DNA from: Stenotrophomonas maltophilia
GTDB taxonomy: Bacteria > Pseudomonadota > Gammaproteobacteria > Xanthomonadales > Xanthomonadaceae
NCBI RefSeq assembly: GCF_013464915.1
Contig: NZ_RAVT01000014.1
Span: forward strand, 62,839 to 98,498
Length of the DNA stretch: 35,660 nt
Reading direction: 5' to 3'
The translations under genes and the position numbers were made by a program. The notes beneath the pieces are model-generated. The model ran no database searches, was not told the origin of the DNA, and saw only the letters and a program-made list of their open reading frames with translations. Shown piece after piece: positions 16,901 through 26,845 of the stretch; positions within the stretch are counted from its first letter, which is position 1; every line of letters begins with the position of its first letter.

Positions 16901-17654
16901 CAACGGCAAGCTTGATGCCAGCAGTGGCCAGGTGGATCGCAAGGCGGTCAGCCTGTCCGGCGGCCGCACCGCGCCGGGCACCGAGTGGCAGAGCAAGCTG
17001 GAATGGCGTCGCGATACCGGTGCCGAGCGGCGCACGCAGTGGGTCAGCACCAATCGCCTCAGCCACCGCCTCAACGACAGCTGGCGCATCGCGGCGCGCT
17101 TCAACTATGCCGACACCGACGATGCGATCAATCCGGTGGCGGGCGCGCGCTTCATCGAAGGCAACCTGGGCTTTGCCTACCGGCCGTGGGACAACGACCG
17201 CTGGGCCTTGTTCGGCCGCTACAGTTACCTGTACGACCTGTCGACGATGGGGCAGGTGAACGGCGTGGACTACGATCAGCGCACGCAGATCCTGTCGCTG
17301 GAAGGCGTGTACCGCATCGACCAGCGCTGGGAGGTGGCGGCCAAGGCGGCGCGGCGCGAAGGCGAGGTGCGTTATGGGCGTGGCACCGGCCCCTGGTTCG
17401 ACTCGGCCACCAACTTCGCTGCGGGACAGCTGCGCTATGACCTGTACTACCAGTGGCACGGCCTGCTGGAGTACCGCGTGCTGGACGTGCGCGACGGCGG
17501 CAACAGGCAGGGTTGGCTGGCCGGTGTCGACCGCGATATCGGCCGCAACTTCCGCGTGGGTGTGGGCTACAACTTCACCGACTTCAGCGATGACCTGACC
17601 AGGTTCGACTACACCCATCGCGGGTGGTACCTGAACCTGGTGGGGCGCTATTGA
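13965..17654 (+). CDS. Large outer-membrane beta-barrel protein paired with the DUF11/OmpA protein
   Basis: This is a 1229-residue protein with a signal peptide ending ATQA at about residue 34. Residues ~40-345 are a periplasmic or surface region. It has a cysteine pair (IRCDGTQCNAEG) and beta-sandwich-like stretches such as FYVRGNYTAFIQRLEVSVYRG and NIPVYGSRVRLRGRDLPLG. From ~350 (SGQYLFGVGLADITVYQNK) to the end it shows the alternating aromatic/polar pattern of transmembrane beta strands (YLRMDWDKNQALWGNYNTGL; FGRYSYLYDL). It ends FDYTHRGWYLNLVGRY, a beta-signal with terminal Tyr rather than Phe. It has no TonB box or plug that I can see. Its ATG overlaps the stop of the upstream gene (ATGA), so the two are translationally coupled and probably act in one complex. 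Candidate roles are secretion channel, outer-membrane anchor or stalk base; none is proven. Confidence 0.8.
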   Translation: MSAHHSAARRAARLPRAALYQALLLGLAGATQAAPPAAEPAPIRCDGTQCNAEGELLFSLRSRSYDEPVTEGTSTRSSSQALQPDRRVSVAIDEPGKATVRGEFMIRLPEGGAIWATEDPAMGQPELSVSAPGMVAFDEGRIVRPVEFYVRGNYTAFIQRLEVSVYRGSDTDRVAALATFELPVAAVAQGVWDGTLPASTPLRRGDRLVYVLRAFDAEGNVDETTAQSMQLVTPAEFERGNQQLRDALEDRRGTSVDANQAASLSLLQQVFDGNGLRQQNIPVYGSRVRLRGRDLPLGASLKINGDSYPLDQDRKFAAEYLMPIGHHAFDVRVERPDAPAIARTLEVDVSGQYLFGVGLADITVYQNKASGAGQDLARGERNDDVLSDGRLAFYLKAKTRGRYLLTAQADTQNRPLDELFTGFTTADPRDLFRSLDPDLYYPTYGDDSLTQRDVDSMGRFYLRMDWDKNQALWGNYNTGLTGTEYAQYVRSLYGAALSWRSRGANAWGDARSELRLFGSQAETAPGHSEFIGTGGSLYYLRHASILSGSDQVVLEIRDRTTGRVEQRVPMVRGADYEIDALQGRILLTRPLAQVSRENLRRISRDVPLDGYEQRLIVDYEWVPTGFDSDDITAGVRGKHWFGDHVAVGATYVDEQRSGQDYSLKGADLTLQAGRGTYLKVEHSRSEATSAPVFFSDNGGLSFSRLNPEGPREGEATAVEARINLRELGWTQRDWSAGAWWRQVDGGYSVGRFDTGQRVREQGAELLGYVTDDFSLYARYSEARRGNASLIQAQATAEWRIGENDRLSAELRRVQEDRGAGGNVAGVLAAARYTHRIGTSLDVYGGGQLTVDDDHGRYADNDAVVAGGTWTFANLSTVGAEVSDGDRGTAAQVNAEYRLTPQHSFYGAFTQSTDRSEYDPLFSPNAQDGWTLGQRWRLSDQVNVFNESQFLKSGQESGLAHTFGMDFYPAVGWNAGFTLSNGKLDASSGQVDRKAVSLSGGRTAPGTEWQSKLEWRRDTGAERRTQWVSTNRLSHRLNDSWRIAARFNYADTDDAINPVAGARFIEGNLGFAYRPWDNDRWALFGRYSYLYDLSTMGQVNGVDYDQRTQILSLEGVYRIDQRWEVAAKAARREGEVRYGRGTGPWFDSATNFAAGQLRYDLYYQWHGLLEYRVLDVRDGGNRQGWLAGVDRDIGRNFRVGVGYNFTDFSDDLTRFDYTHRGWYLNLVGRY

Positions 17655-17662
17655 GGAGTGCA

Positions 17663-17713
17663 GCCGGGCATGGGCCCGGCGCTACAGGAGCCGGATGCCG
17701 GGCCATGCCCGGC
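17663..17713. repeat. Paired GCCGGGC palindromes between convergent genes
   Basis: GCCGGGCATGGGCCCGGC (17663-17680) and GCCGGGCCATGCCCGGC (17697-17713) are each self-complementary and are also inverted copies of one another, differing by one base. They fill the 65-bp gap between the barrel gene and the convergent receiver gene. They may act as a bidirectional terminator or be a dispersed palindromic repeat; no T-run follows. Confidence 0.65.
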
Positions 17714-17719
17714 GACGGG

Positions 17720-18079
17720 TCATTCCTGCCTGAGCAGCTGCACCAGCTGGCGCAGGCGATAGGGCTTGGGCAGGAACTCCACCTGCTCGGGCAGCGGCGG
17801 CAGCTGCGAACGGGCATAGCCGGACGACAGGATCATCCGTGCCTGCGGCTGTTCGCGTGCCACATGCTCGCTCAGCTCGATGCCGGACATGCCGTTGGGC
17901 ATGCTGACGTCGCTGAACACCACGTCGAAACGTGCCTCCCCCTTCAGCAGGGCGGCGGCCTCATGCGCGTCGGCGGTCGTGGCCACGTCGATGCCAAGGT
18001 CGCGCAGGGCGAGGCCGATCATTTCACGCAGATCGGTCTGGTCTTCCACCATCAGTACGCGGATCGGGTCATCGGTCAT
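17720..18079 (-). CDS. Stand-alone response-regulator receiver protein
   Basis: This is a 119-residue CheY-like single receiver domain. The acidic pair is E12/D13 (VEDQTD), the phospho-acceptor aspartate is D57 in FSDVSMPN, and the conserved lysine is K105 in LPKPYR. There is no output domain, so it acts through protein contact or as a phosphate shuttle. The start MTDDPIR at 18079 overlaps the last 11 bp of the upstream kinase gene, which marks the two as a coupled operon. The kinase is the likely phospho-donor (inference). Confidence 0.92.
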   Translation of the reverse strand: MTDDPIRVLMVEDQTDLREMIGLALRDLGIDVATTADAHEAAALLKGEARFDVVFSDVSMPNGMSGIELSEHVAREQPQARMILSSGYARSQLPPLPEQVEFLPKPYRLRQLVQLLRQE

Positions 18080-19232
18080 GGGCAGGGTCCTCCATTGCGG
18101 GTAGCAGCAGGCTGACCGTGGTGCCGACACCGGGCGTGGTGGACACGTCGACGAAGCCGCCGCTCTGGGTAGTGAATCCGAACACCTGGCTCAGGCCCAG
18201 GCCGCTGCCTTTGCCGATGTCCTTGGTGGTGAAGAAGGGCTCGGTGGCCCGCTCGGCGATGTCGGCCGCCATTCCGTGGCCCTCATCGCAGACGCTGAGC
18301 GTGACATAGCCACGTTGCAGGGTGGAGTCCGCATCCGGGTCGAGGCGGTACTCCACTGCGGTGCCGATCAGGATGCGCCCACCTTCGAGCGTGGCGTCGG
18401 CGGCATTGGCCACCAGGTTGGCCAGCGCGGTCTGCAACTGCATCGCATCGGTGTTCACCCGTGGCAGGCCGGGTGCGAGCCGCACCTCCAGCAGCACCGC
18501 AGGCGGGCAGGCACGCTGCAGGTCCGGCAGCCCTTGCCGTACCAGCGCATTGATGTCCAGCGGCTCGCGGATCAGGGTCTGGCCGGTGCTGAAGGCCAGC
18601 AGCTGGCGGGTCAGCAGCGCGCCGCGGTCGGTGGCCGCCTGCGCAGCGTCCAGCAGCTCGGCGGCGCGCGCATCGTCACCGTTCACGCGCAGCGAAAGCA
18701 GGTCCAGGGCATTGCCGATGGTGGTCAGCAGGTTGTTGAATTCGTGGGAAAGGCCGCGGCTGAGCCGGCCGACGGTCTCGAACTGCTGGGTGTTGCGCAG
18801 TGCACGCTGGGCATCGCGCAGCAGGCGCTGTGCCTGCCACTGCTCGGTGATGTCGCGGGTGATCTTGACGAAGCCGAGCAGCTCGCCCGCCTCGACGACC
18901 GGCTCGATGACCACGCTGGCGCGGAACGAGGAGCCATCGCGGCGTACCCGCCAGCCTTCGCTGGCAACGTGGCCATGCTGCGCCGCCAGGCGGAGCAGGC
19001 GCTGTGGTTCACCGGCATCGCGGTCGTTGGCCAGGTAGAAGCGGCTGAAGTGCGTTCCTACCACTTCATCGGCTGAATAGCCCTTGATGCGTTCGGCGCC
19101 CGGGTTCCAGCTGCAGACCACGCCTTCGGGATCAAGCAGGTACAGCGCATGGTCGCGCACGCTGTCGATCAGCAGTCGCAGTTGTCGGGAAGGGTCCGTC
19201 AGCACGGACGTCGTAGAAGCGGCTGCGTCCAC
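18069..19232 (-). CDS. PAS-domain sensor histidine kinase
   Basis: This is a 387-residue soluble kinase. A PAS domain (about 15-130) begins LRLLIDSVRDHALYLLDPEG and ends with the PAC-like GFVKITRDITEQ. The dimerisation/phospho-acceptor helix carries H163 in GLSHEFNNLL, an NtrB-like H-box. The ATPase domain has the N box (LANLVANAADAT), G1 (DEGHGM) and G2 (GKGSGLGLS). No membrane segment is present, so it senses a cytosolic signal, perhaps through a PAS-bound cofactor. It is followed by the overlapping receiver gene, its probable substrate. It is divergent from the hybrid-kinase operon with 151 bp between, so the two signalling units may share regulation. Confidence 0.93.
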   Translation of the reverse strand: MDAAASTTSVLTDPSRQLRLLIDSVRDHALYLLDPEGVVCSWNPGAERIKGYSADEVVGTHFSRFYLANDRDAGEPQRLLRLAAQHGHVASEGWRVRRDGSSFRASVVIEPVVEAGELLGFVKITRDITEQWQAQRLLRDAQRALRNTQQFETVGRLSRGLSHEFNNLLTTIGNALDLLSLRVNGDDARAAELLDAAQAATDRGALLTRQLLAFSTGQTLIREPLDINALVRQGLPDLQRACPPAVLLEVRLAPGLPRVNTDAMQLQTALANLVANAADATLEGGRILIGTAVEYRLDPDADSTLQRGYVTLSVCDEGHGMAADIAERATEPFFTTKDIGKGSGLGLSQVFGFTTQSGGFVDVSTTPGVGTTVSLLLPAMEDPAHDR

Positions 19233-19383
19233 GTGGAAATGAGCATTACCCCTGGGAGGGACGTGAAGCTAGGCAGTGCAGTGTGAAGAGTGTGTGGAGG
19301 CGTGGCACGTGCCATTTGTCCTGTGCGGCTGAATACGACACGGAGTACCATCACCGGCCCTTTGTCTTCTGGAACCGACCTGC

Positions 19384-22478
<3,095 letters not shown>

Positions 22479-22482
<4 letters not shown>

Positions 22483-23303
22483 ACGAACAGGCGTTGTTCG
22501 ACCTGGAACTGAAGGTTCTGCTGGAAGCGCTGTACCAGCGCTACCACTACGATTTCCGCAGTTATGCGGTGTCGTCGCTGCGCCGCCGCATGCGCCAGGC
22601 GATGCAGCGCTATGAGTGCGAACGGCTGGTCGACCTGCAGTACCGGCTGCTGCACGAGCCGGACCTGTTCGCCCAGGCCATGCAGTTCTTCACCGTGCAG
22701 GTCTCGGAGATGTTCCGTGACCCCGCGTACTTCCGTGAGCTGCGCGAGCAGGTGGTACCGGTACTGCGCACCTATCCGTCGGTGAAGCTGTGGGTGGCCG
22801 GTTGCAGCACCGGTGAGGAAGTGTGGTCTCTGGCGATCCTGCTGCACGAGGAAGGCCTGCTTGATCGCAGCATCGTCTATGCCACCGACATCAATCCGGC
22901 CGCGTTGGCCACGGCCGAGGCGGGCGCCTATGGCATCGACCGGATGGCCCAGTTCAGCCGCAACTATCTGGCGGCCGGTGGCACGGCGTCACTGTCCGAC
23001 TATTACGCCACGGCGTACGACGGCGCGGTGTTCGACCGCCAGCTGCGCCGCAACGTGGTGTTCGCCGACCACAGCCTGGCCACCGATACCGTGTTCTCCG
23101 AAGTGCACCTGGTGTCGTGCCGCAACGTGCTGATCTATTTCAACCGTGATCTGCAGGACCGCGCGGTAGGCCTGTTCCGTGAGGCGCTGGTGCATCGAGG
23201 CTTCCTTGGCCTGGGCAGCAAGGAGTCGCTGCAGTTCGGGTGCCACCATGACGCCTTCGAGGTCTGTTCGCGCGAGCACCGCCTGTACCGGAAGGTGGCC
23301 TGA
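22479..23303 (+). CDS. CheR-type protein-glutamate methyltransferase
   Basis: This is a 274-residue SAM-dependent methyltransferase. The N-terminal four-helix CheR domain includes YDFRSYAVSSLRRRMRQAM and FFTVQVSEMFRDPAYF. The catalytic domain holds the SAM-binding GCSTGEEVWSLA and the downstream ATDINPAALATA and VSCRNVLIYF motifs. Family members methylate glutamates, usually in chemoreceptor coiled coils. The ATG at 22479 overlaps the stop of the hybrid kinase (ATGA); a GTG at 22455 would add eight residues that are not CheR-like. There is no C-terminal TPR or pentapeptide-tethering domain. With no receptor gene nearby, its substrate is probably the neighbouring kinase (inference). Confidence 0.93.
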
Positions 23304-23878
23304 TGGCGCTGCCGGCGCGCCCTGCCGTGCTGGTGGTCGGCGCGTCCGCCGGTGGCGTGGCGGCCCTGCAGGCGGTGCTCGGTGCACTGCCGGGCAAGCT
23401 GCCGGTACCGGTACTGGCCGTGCTGCACCTGCCGCGTGACCGTACCAGCCGCATCGCCGAGGTGCTGGCGCCGTACTGCGCGCTGCCGGTGCGCGAGGCG
23501 GAGGACAAGCAACCGCTGCAGCCGGGTACGGTCACGTTCGCGCCTCCGGACTACCACCTGCTGGTGGAGGATGCCGGCACGGTGGCGCTGTCGGTGGATG
23601 CACCTGTGCTGTTCTCGCGCCCGGCCATCGACCCGCTGTTCGACTCCGCCGCCGCGGTGTTCGGTGCGCAGGTACTGGCGCTGCTGCTGACCGGTGCCAG
23701 CAGCGATGGCAGTGAAGGCGTGGCTGCGGTGCGTGCCGCCGGTGGCCGTGCCTGGCTTCAATGTCCCGAGGAGGCCGAGGCATCGATGATGCCGGCCTCC
23801 GCCCTGCAGTACGCCGGTGCCGATGCCGTGCTGCCCCTTGAACTGATGTGTCGTCGCCTGAAGGAGTTGTTTGCATGA
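23303..23878 (+). CDS. Receiver-less CheB-type methylesterase
   Basis: This 191-residue protein consists only of the CheB catalytic domain. The triad is visible: S15 in GASAGG, H42 in VLHLPRD and D135 in LTGASSDGSEG. The MMPASAL block near the C-terminus is also conserved. It removes methyl esters or deamidates glutamines on the CheR substrate. The usual N-terminal receiver is absent, so its activity cannot be controlled by phosphorylation of its own domain. Regulation may come through contact with receivers of the neighbouring kinases. The ATG overlaps the CheR stop (TGATG), and its own stop overlaps the next start. Confidence 0.92.
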   Translation: MALPARPAVLVVGASAGGVAALQAVLGALPGKLPVPVLAVLHLPRDRTSRIAEVLAPYCALPVREAEDKQPLQPGTVTFAPPDYHLLVEDAGTVALSVDAPVLFSRPAIDPLFDSAAAVFGAQVLALLLTGASSDGSEGVAAVRAAGGRAWLQCPEEAEASMMPASALQYAGADAVLPLELMCRRLKELFA

Positions 23879-25008
23879 ACCTGCTGCCACCGGACCCTGC
23901 GCACTCGCAGACCCGGGTCAACCTGCTGATCGTCGATGACGTGCCGCAGAACCTGGTAGCCATGCAGGCGCTGCTGCAGCGTGAGGGCGTGAATCTGTTG
24001 CTGGCCGGTTCTGGCGCGCAGGCGCTTGAGCTGCTGCTCGAGCACGAGGTCGCGTTGGCCCTGCTGGACGTGCACATGCCGGAGATCGATGGCTTCACCC
24101 TGGCCGAGTTGATGCGCGGTTCGCATCGCAGCCGCACGGTGCCGATCATTTTCCTGACCGCCTCGCCGGACGATCCGCTGCGTGCGTTCAAGGGTTATGA
24201 AACCGGCGCGGTCGATTTCCTGCACAAGCCGGTGGCGCCGCAGGTGATCCTGAGCAAGGTCAACGTCTTCATCGAGCTGTACCAGCAGCGGCAACTGCTG
24301 AAGGCGCGCAACGAGGCGCTGGAGCGCGCGCTGAAGCTCAACGAGACGATGGCCGCGGTGCTGACCCACGATCTGCGCACGCCGCTGTCGGCGATCCTGC
24401 TGTGCACCGACAAGCTGGCGCTGGAGCTTCCGGAAGACAACGCAGGCGCGCAGCAGACGTTGCAGTACCTGGAAGCCAGCACCCTGCGCATGGCGCGGAT
24501 GGTCGAGCAACTGCTGGATTTCTCGCGGATCCGCAGCGGTGGCCTGCGGCTGGAGGCCAGTGCCTGCGATCTGGCCGACGTAACGCGCGCGGTAGTGGCC
24601 GAAGCGGGCAGCGCGCATGGGATGGACCGGATCCGCCTGGACATGCAGGGAGACACGCGGCTGCAGGGTGATCTGGATCGCCTTGGCCAGGTCGCCGCCA
24701 ACCTGGTCGGCAACGCGCTGACCCATGGCAGCGAGGCGACGGTGGAGGTGGATGGGCGCGACCCGCGCAGCGTGCTGCTGCGGGTCAGCAACGCCGGCAG
24801 GATCGATGACGCGCTGCTGCCGCGGCTGTTCGAACCATTCAAGGCCAGCTTCCACCAGAGCAAGGGCCTGGGCCTTGGCCTGTACATCGTCGATCAGTTC
24901 GTGCGCGCGCACGGCGGGCGCATCGCGGCGCGCAATGAGGCCGGGCAGGTGGTGTTCGAAGCCCTGCTGCCGAGACGCGCAGAAGGGCTGCCTGCAGCGG
25001 CAAACTGA
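23875..25008 (+). CDS. Receiver-histidine kinase (REC-HisKA-HATPase)
   Basis: This is a 377-residue soluble protein with a reversed order, receiver first. The receiver has the acidic pair in LLIVDDVPQN, acceptor D65 in LLDVHMPEIDG, and the lysine in LHKPVAP. A coiled linker leads to the phospho-acceptor H165 in VLTHDLRTPLS, then the ATPase N box (NLVGNALTHG) and a G2 loop (KGLGLGLYIVDQ). It probably takes phosphate from the hybrid kinase and uses it to gate its own kinase activity. It is the last overlapping gene of the operon (ATGA with CheB) and is followed after 83 bp by the BLUF gene. Confidence 0.93.
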   Translation: MNLLPPDPAHSQTRVNLLIVDDVPQNLVAMQALLQREGVNLLLAGSGAQALELLLEHEVALALLDVHMPEIDGFTLAELMRGSHRSRTVPIIFLTASPDDPLRAFKGYETGAVDFLHKPVAPQVILSKVNVFIELYQQRQLLKARNEALERALKLNETMAAVLTHDLRTPLSAILLCTDKLALELPEDNAGAQQTLQYLEASTLRMARMVEQLLDFSRIRSGGLRLEASACDLADVTRAVVAEAGSAHGMDRIRLDMQGDTRLQGDLDRLGQVAANLVGNALTHGSEATVEVDGRDPRSVLLRVSNAGRIDDALLPRLFEPFKASFHQSKGLGLGLYIVDQFVRAHGGRIAARNEAGQVVFEALLPRRAEGLPAAAN

Positions 25009-25091
25009 ATTCTTCAGGAAACATCCACGGGCACTGAGACGGACTCGTCCGCAACTGCTACCGTGGGTGTACATCTTGTCAAGGAAGCACC

Positions 25092-25520
25092 ATGCCACTG
25101 CGCGCCATCGCCTACGTCAGCCAGGCGTTGCCGGATCTTTCCGCTGAACGGTTGCAGGCGTTGGTCGACGATGCGGCCCGCTTCAACAAGATGGCGGGCG
25201 TGACCGGTGTGCTGCTGCATGACGGCGGGCGATTCCTGCAGTACATCGAGGGGCCGCCGGACGGTATCGATTCGGTGTACGAGCGCATCCTGCAGGCCGG
25301 CAGCCATGTCGACATCATCGAGCTGGCGCGCGGCCGCCTGGGTCAGCGTCAGTTTCCGTACTGGTCGATGCGCGCGTTGCCGGTGGATGCGGCGCTTCTG
25401 CGCCAGCTGTCGGCCAGCGACTGGTCGGGTTTCAGCCGGGCGCTGGAAGGTGATCGCTCGGCGCCGACCCCGGTGGATCTGCTCGACAACGTCGTACAGC
25501 CCGCCCTGCACGCCGGCTGA
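25092..25520 (+). CDS. Short BLUF-domain blue-light sensor
   Basis: This 142-residue protein is a single FAD-binding BLUF domain plus a ~45-residue helical tail. Residues essential for the photocycle are present at the same numbers as in the cyanobacterial protein PixD/Slr1694: Y8 (AIAYVSQ), N32 (RFNKM), Q50 (FLQYIEGP), W91 and M93 (PYWSMR). It should therefore be photoactive. It has no enzymatic or DNA-binding output, so it must signal by protein contact, as PixD does. AAGGAAG precedes the ATG. It lies 83 bp after the CheR/CheB/kinase operon in the same direction, which suggests a link with those proteins (inference). Its stop is 3 bp from the convergent ArsR gene's stop. Confidence 0.93.
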   Translation: MPLRAIAYVSQALPDLSAERLQALVDDAARFNKMAGVTGVLLHDGGRFLQYIEGPPDGIDSVYERILQAGSHVDIIELARGRLGQRQFPYWSMRALPVDAALLRQLSASDWSGFSRALEGDRSAPTPVDLLDNVVQPALHAG

Positions 25521-25523
25521 GCG

Positions 25524-25844
25524 TCAACGCGAAGTGCTGCCGCAGTAGGCGGCATGCAGCGCCTGCAGCACGCCCAGCGCCGGCCCTTCAACGACCCGGT
25601 AGTGGATCGCCTGTGCTTCGCGCCGGGTCGCCACGATATCGAGTCCGCGCAGTACCGCCAGATGTTGTGACAACGCCGATGCGCTCAGGCCGGTCAGTGC
25701 CTGCAGCTCCGGTACCGGTGCCTCACCTTCGACCAGGCGGCACAGCACCCGCAGCCGGGCCGGGTGGGCCAGGCTTTTGAGCAGCGTGGCGGCCTGCGAA
25801 GCGTGTTCGGCCATCGCGGCGCTGTCGAGCTGGGTCCGGGCCAT
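25524..25844 (-). CDS. ArsR-family repressor, probable BigR/SqrR-like persulfide sensor
   Basis: This is a 106-residue winged-helix protein. HPARLRVLCRLVEGEAPVPE leads into the recognition region TGLSASALSQHLAVLRGLDI and the beta wing RREAQAIHYRV. It lacks the metal-site CVC motif in the recognition helix. It has two cysteines, C35 and C101, 66 residues apart; this matches the C42/C108 pair of BigR, which senses sulfide/persulfide by forming a di- or tetrasulfide link. It is divergent from two YeeE/YedE-type transporter halves and has two inverted repeats in between, so it should repress those genes and itself. The numbering match is strong support, but only sequence-based. Confidence 0.88.
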   Translation of the reverse strand: MARTQLDSAAMAEHASQAATLLKSLAHPARLRVLCRLVEGEAPVPELQALTGLSASALSQHLAVLRGLDIVATRREAQAIHYRVVEGPALGVLQALHAAYCGSTSR

Positions 25845-25858
25845 GGTTGACCATTTTG

Positions 25859-25889
25859 TTTAGGATGATCTAATTTAGAATAATCTAAA
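25859..25889. promoter_or_regulatory. Double operator between arsR-type gene and sulfur transporter genes
   Basis: Two abutting 16-bp inverted repeats of the same design share one base: TTTAGG-ATGA-TCTAAT (25859-25874) and TTTAGA-ATAA-TCTAAA (25874-25889). The second has perfect 6-bp arms. This A/T-rich block lies between the two divergent starts and would cover both promoters. AT-rich dyads of this kind are typical of BigR-type targets. Binding by the adjacent ArsR protein is inferred. Confidence 0.75.
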
Positions 25890-25930
25890 TAAACGGGCAA
25901 TCCCATGTGCGGCAGCGAAGAGGGCGGGGC

Positions 25931-26368
25931 ATGAACCTGCCATGGAGTGCGGTGGCCGGTGGTGCGTTGATCGGCGCTGCTGCGGTGCTGTTGCTCGCCA
26001 CCCTCGGGCGCGTGGCTGGCATCAGCGGCATCGCCGCGGGCAGCCTGCACGCAGCCAAGGGCGAGCGTGGCTGGCGCTGGGCCTTCCTGGTCGGCCTGCT
26101 CGCATCGGCGGGGCTGGTGTTGTGGTGGCAATCGGTGCCCGGGGCAACGCCACGCGCGCTGCTGCGTGATGCGCTGCCGGCCTGGCAGTTGATGGGAGCC
26201 GGCCTGCTGGTCGGCTTCGGCACGCGCCTGGGCAATGGCTGTACCAGCGGTCACGGCGTCTGCGGCATGGCCCGCGGTTCGAAGCGATCGCTGGCGGCCG
26301 TGCTGGTGTTCATCGCCTGCGCGATGCTGACCACCTTCCTGGTCGGTCTTGGCGGAGGCCTGGCATGA
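25931..26368 (+). CDS. YeeE/YedE-family sulfur transporter half (PmpA-like)
   Basis: This is a 145-residue inner-membrane protein with about four helices. The family signature GNGCTSGHGVCGMARGSKRS carries two cysteines thought to relay thiosulfate or (per)sulfide through YeeE/YedE transporters. Start 25931 is favoured over an upstream GTG at 25907 because AGAGGGCGGGG sits just before it and the membrane segment begins at once. The gene overlaps the next half by 4 bp (ATGA). Control by the divergent ArsR-type persulfide sensor places it in sulfide detoxification or sulfur uptake. Confidence 0.88.
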   Translation: MNLPWSAVAGGALIGAAAVLLLATLGRVAGISGIAAGSLHAAKGERGWRWAFLVGLLASAGLVLWWQSVPGATPRALLRDALPAWQLMGAGLLVGFGTRLGNGCTSGHGVCGMARGSKRSLAAVLVFIACAMLTTFLVGLGGGLA

Positions 26369-26778
26369 GCCGCGGAGTCTGGGCCGCCGGCGCGGCGGGC
26401 GCATTGTCTGGCATGGGGTTGGCACTTTCGGGAATGACCGACGCGCGTCGCGTCCTCGGCTTCCTCGACATCACCGGCGACTTCGATCCCACGCTGGTGT
26501 GGGTGCTGGGCTCGGCGCTGCTGGTCAGTGCGGTCGGGCAGCGCTGGGTGTTGCGACGACAACATCCGCTGTACGCAGACCGCTTCCAGCTGCCTGCTAC
26601 CCGGGGTGTCGATGCGCGTCTGCTGCTGGGTGCTGCGCTGTTCGGCATCGGCTGGGGCTGGGCGGGCTATTGCCCGGGCCCGGCCATCGCCGGGCTGGCG
26701 GTAGGATCGCGCGAAGCCCTGTGGTTCGTGCCGGCGATGCTTGCAGGATTCTGGCTGCACGACCGCCTCGTCCGTTGA
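26365..26778 (+). CDS. YeeE/YedE-family sulfur transporter half (PmpB-like)
   Basis: This is a 137-residue membrane protein, the second half of the split YeeE/YedE pair. It carries GWGWAGYCPGPAIAGLAVG, with the conserved cysteine before PGP, and an N-terminal GALSGMGLALSGMTD helix. Full-length homologues hold both motifs in one chain; here they are two coupled genes (ATGA overlap) that probably form a heteromer. A hairpin ACCCC-GCTT-GGGGT lies at 26796-26809 after the stop and may separate this operon from the next gene. Confidence 0.86.
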   Translation: MSRGVWAAGAAGALSGMGLALSGMTDARRVLGFLDITGDFDPTLVWVLGSALLVSAVGQRWVLRRQHPLYADRFQLPATRGVDARLLLGAALFGIGWGWAGYCPGPAIAGLAVGSREALWFVPAMLAGFWLHDRLVR

Positions 26779-26845
26779 GGCTTCACCCCTGTGTCACCCC
26801 GCTTGGGGTCCTATCCATGGACCACGGGGAAAGGAGTGTACTGAT

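Noticed and set aside
15519..17618. A 699-codon minus-strand frame opposite the barrel gene
   Set aside because: Antisense shadow of a coding sequence with beta-barrel periodicity; no independent support.
17663..17713. Calling the paired palindromes a simple rho-independent terminator
   Set aside because: The stems are strong but there is no T-run on either side; a dispersed repeat is equally likely, so it is listed as a repeat.
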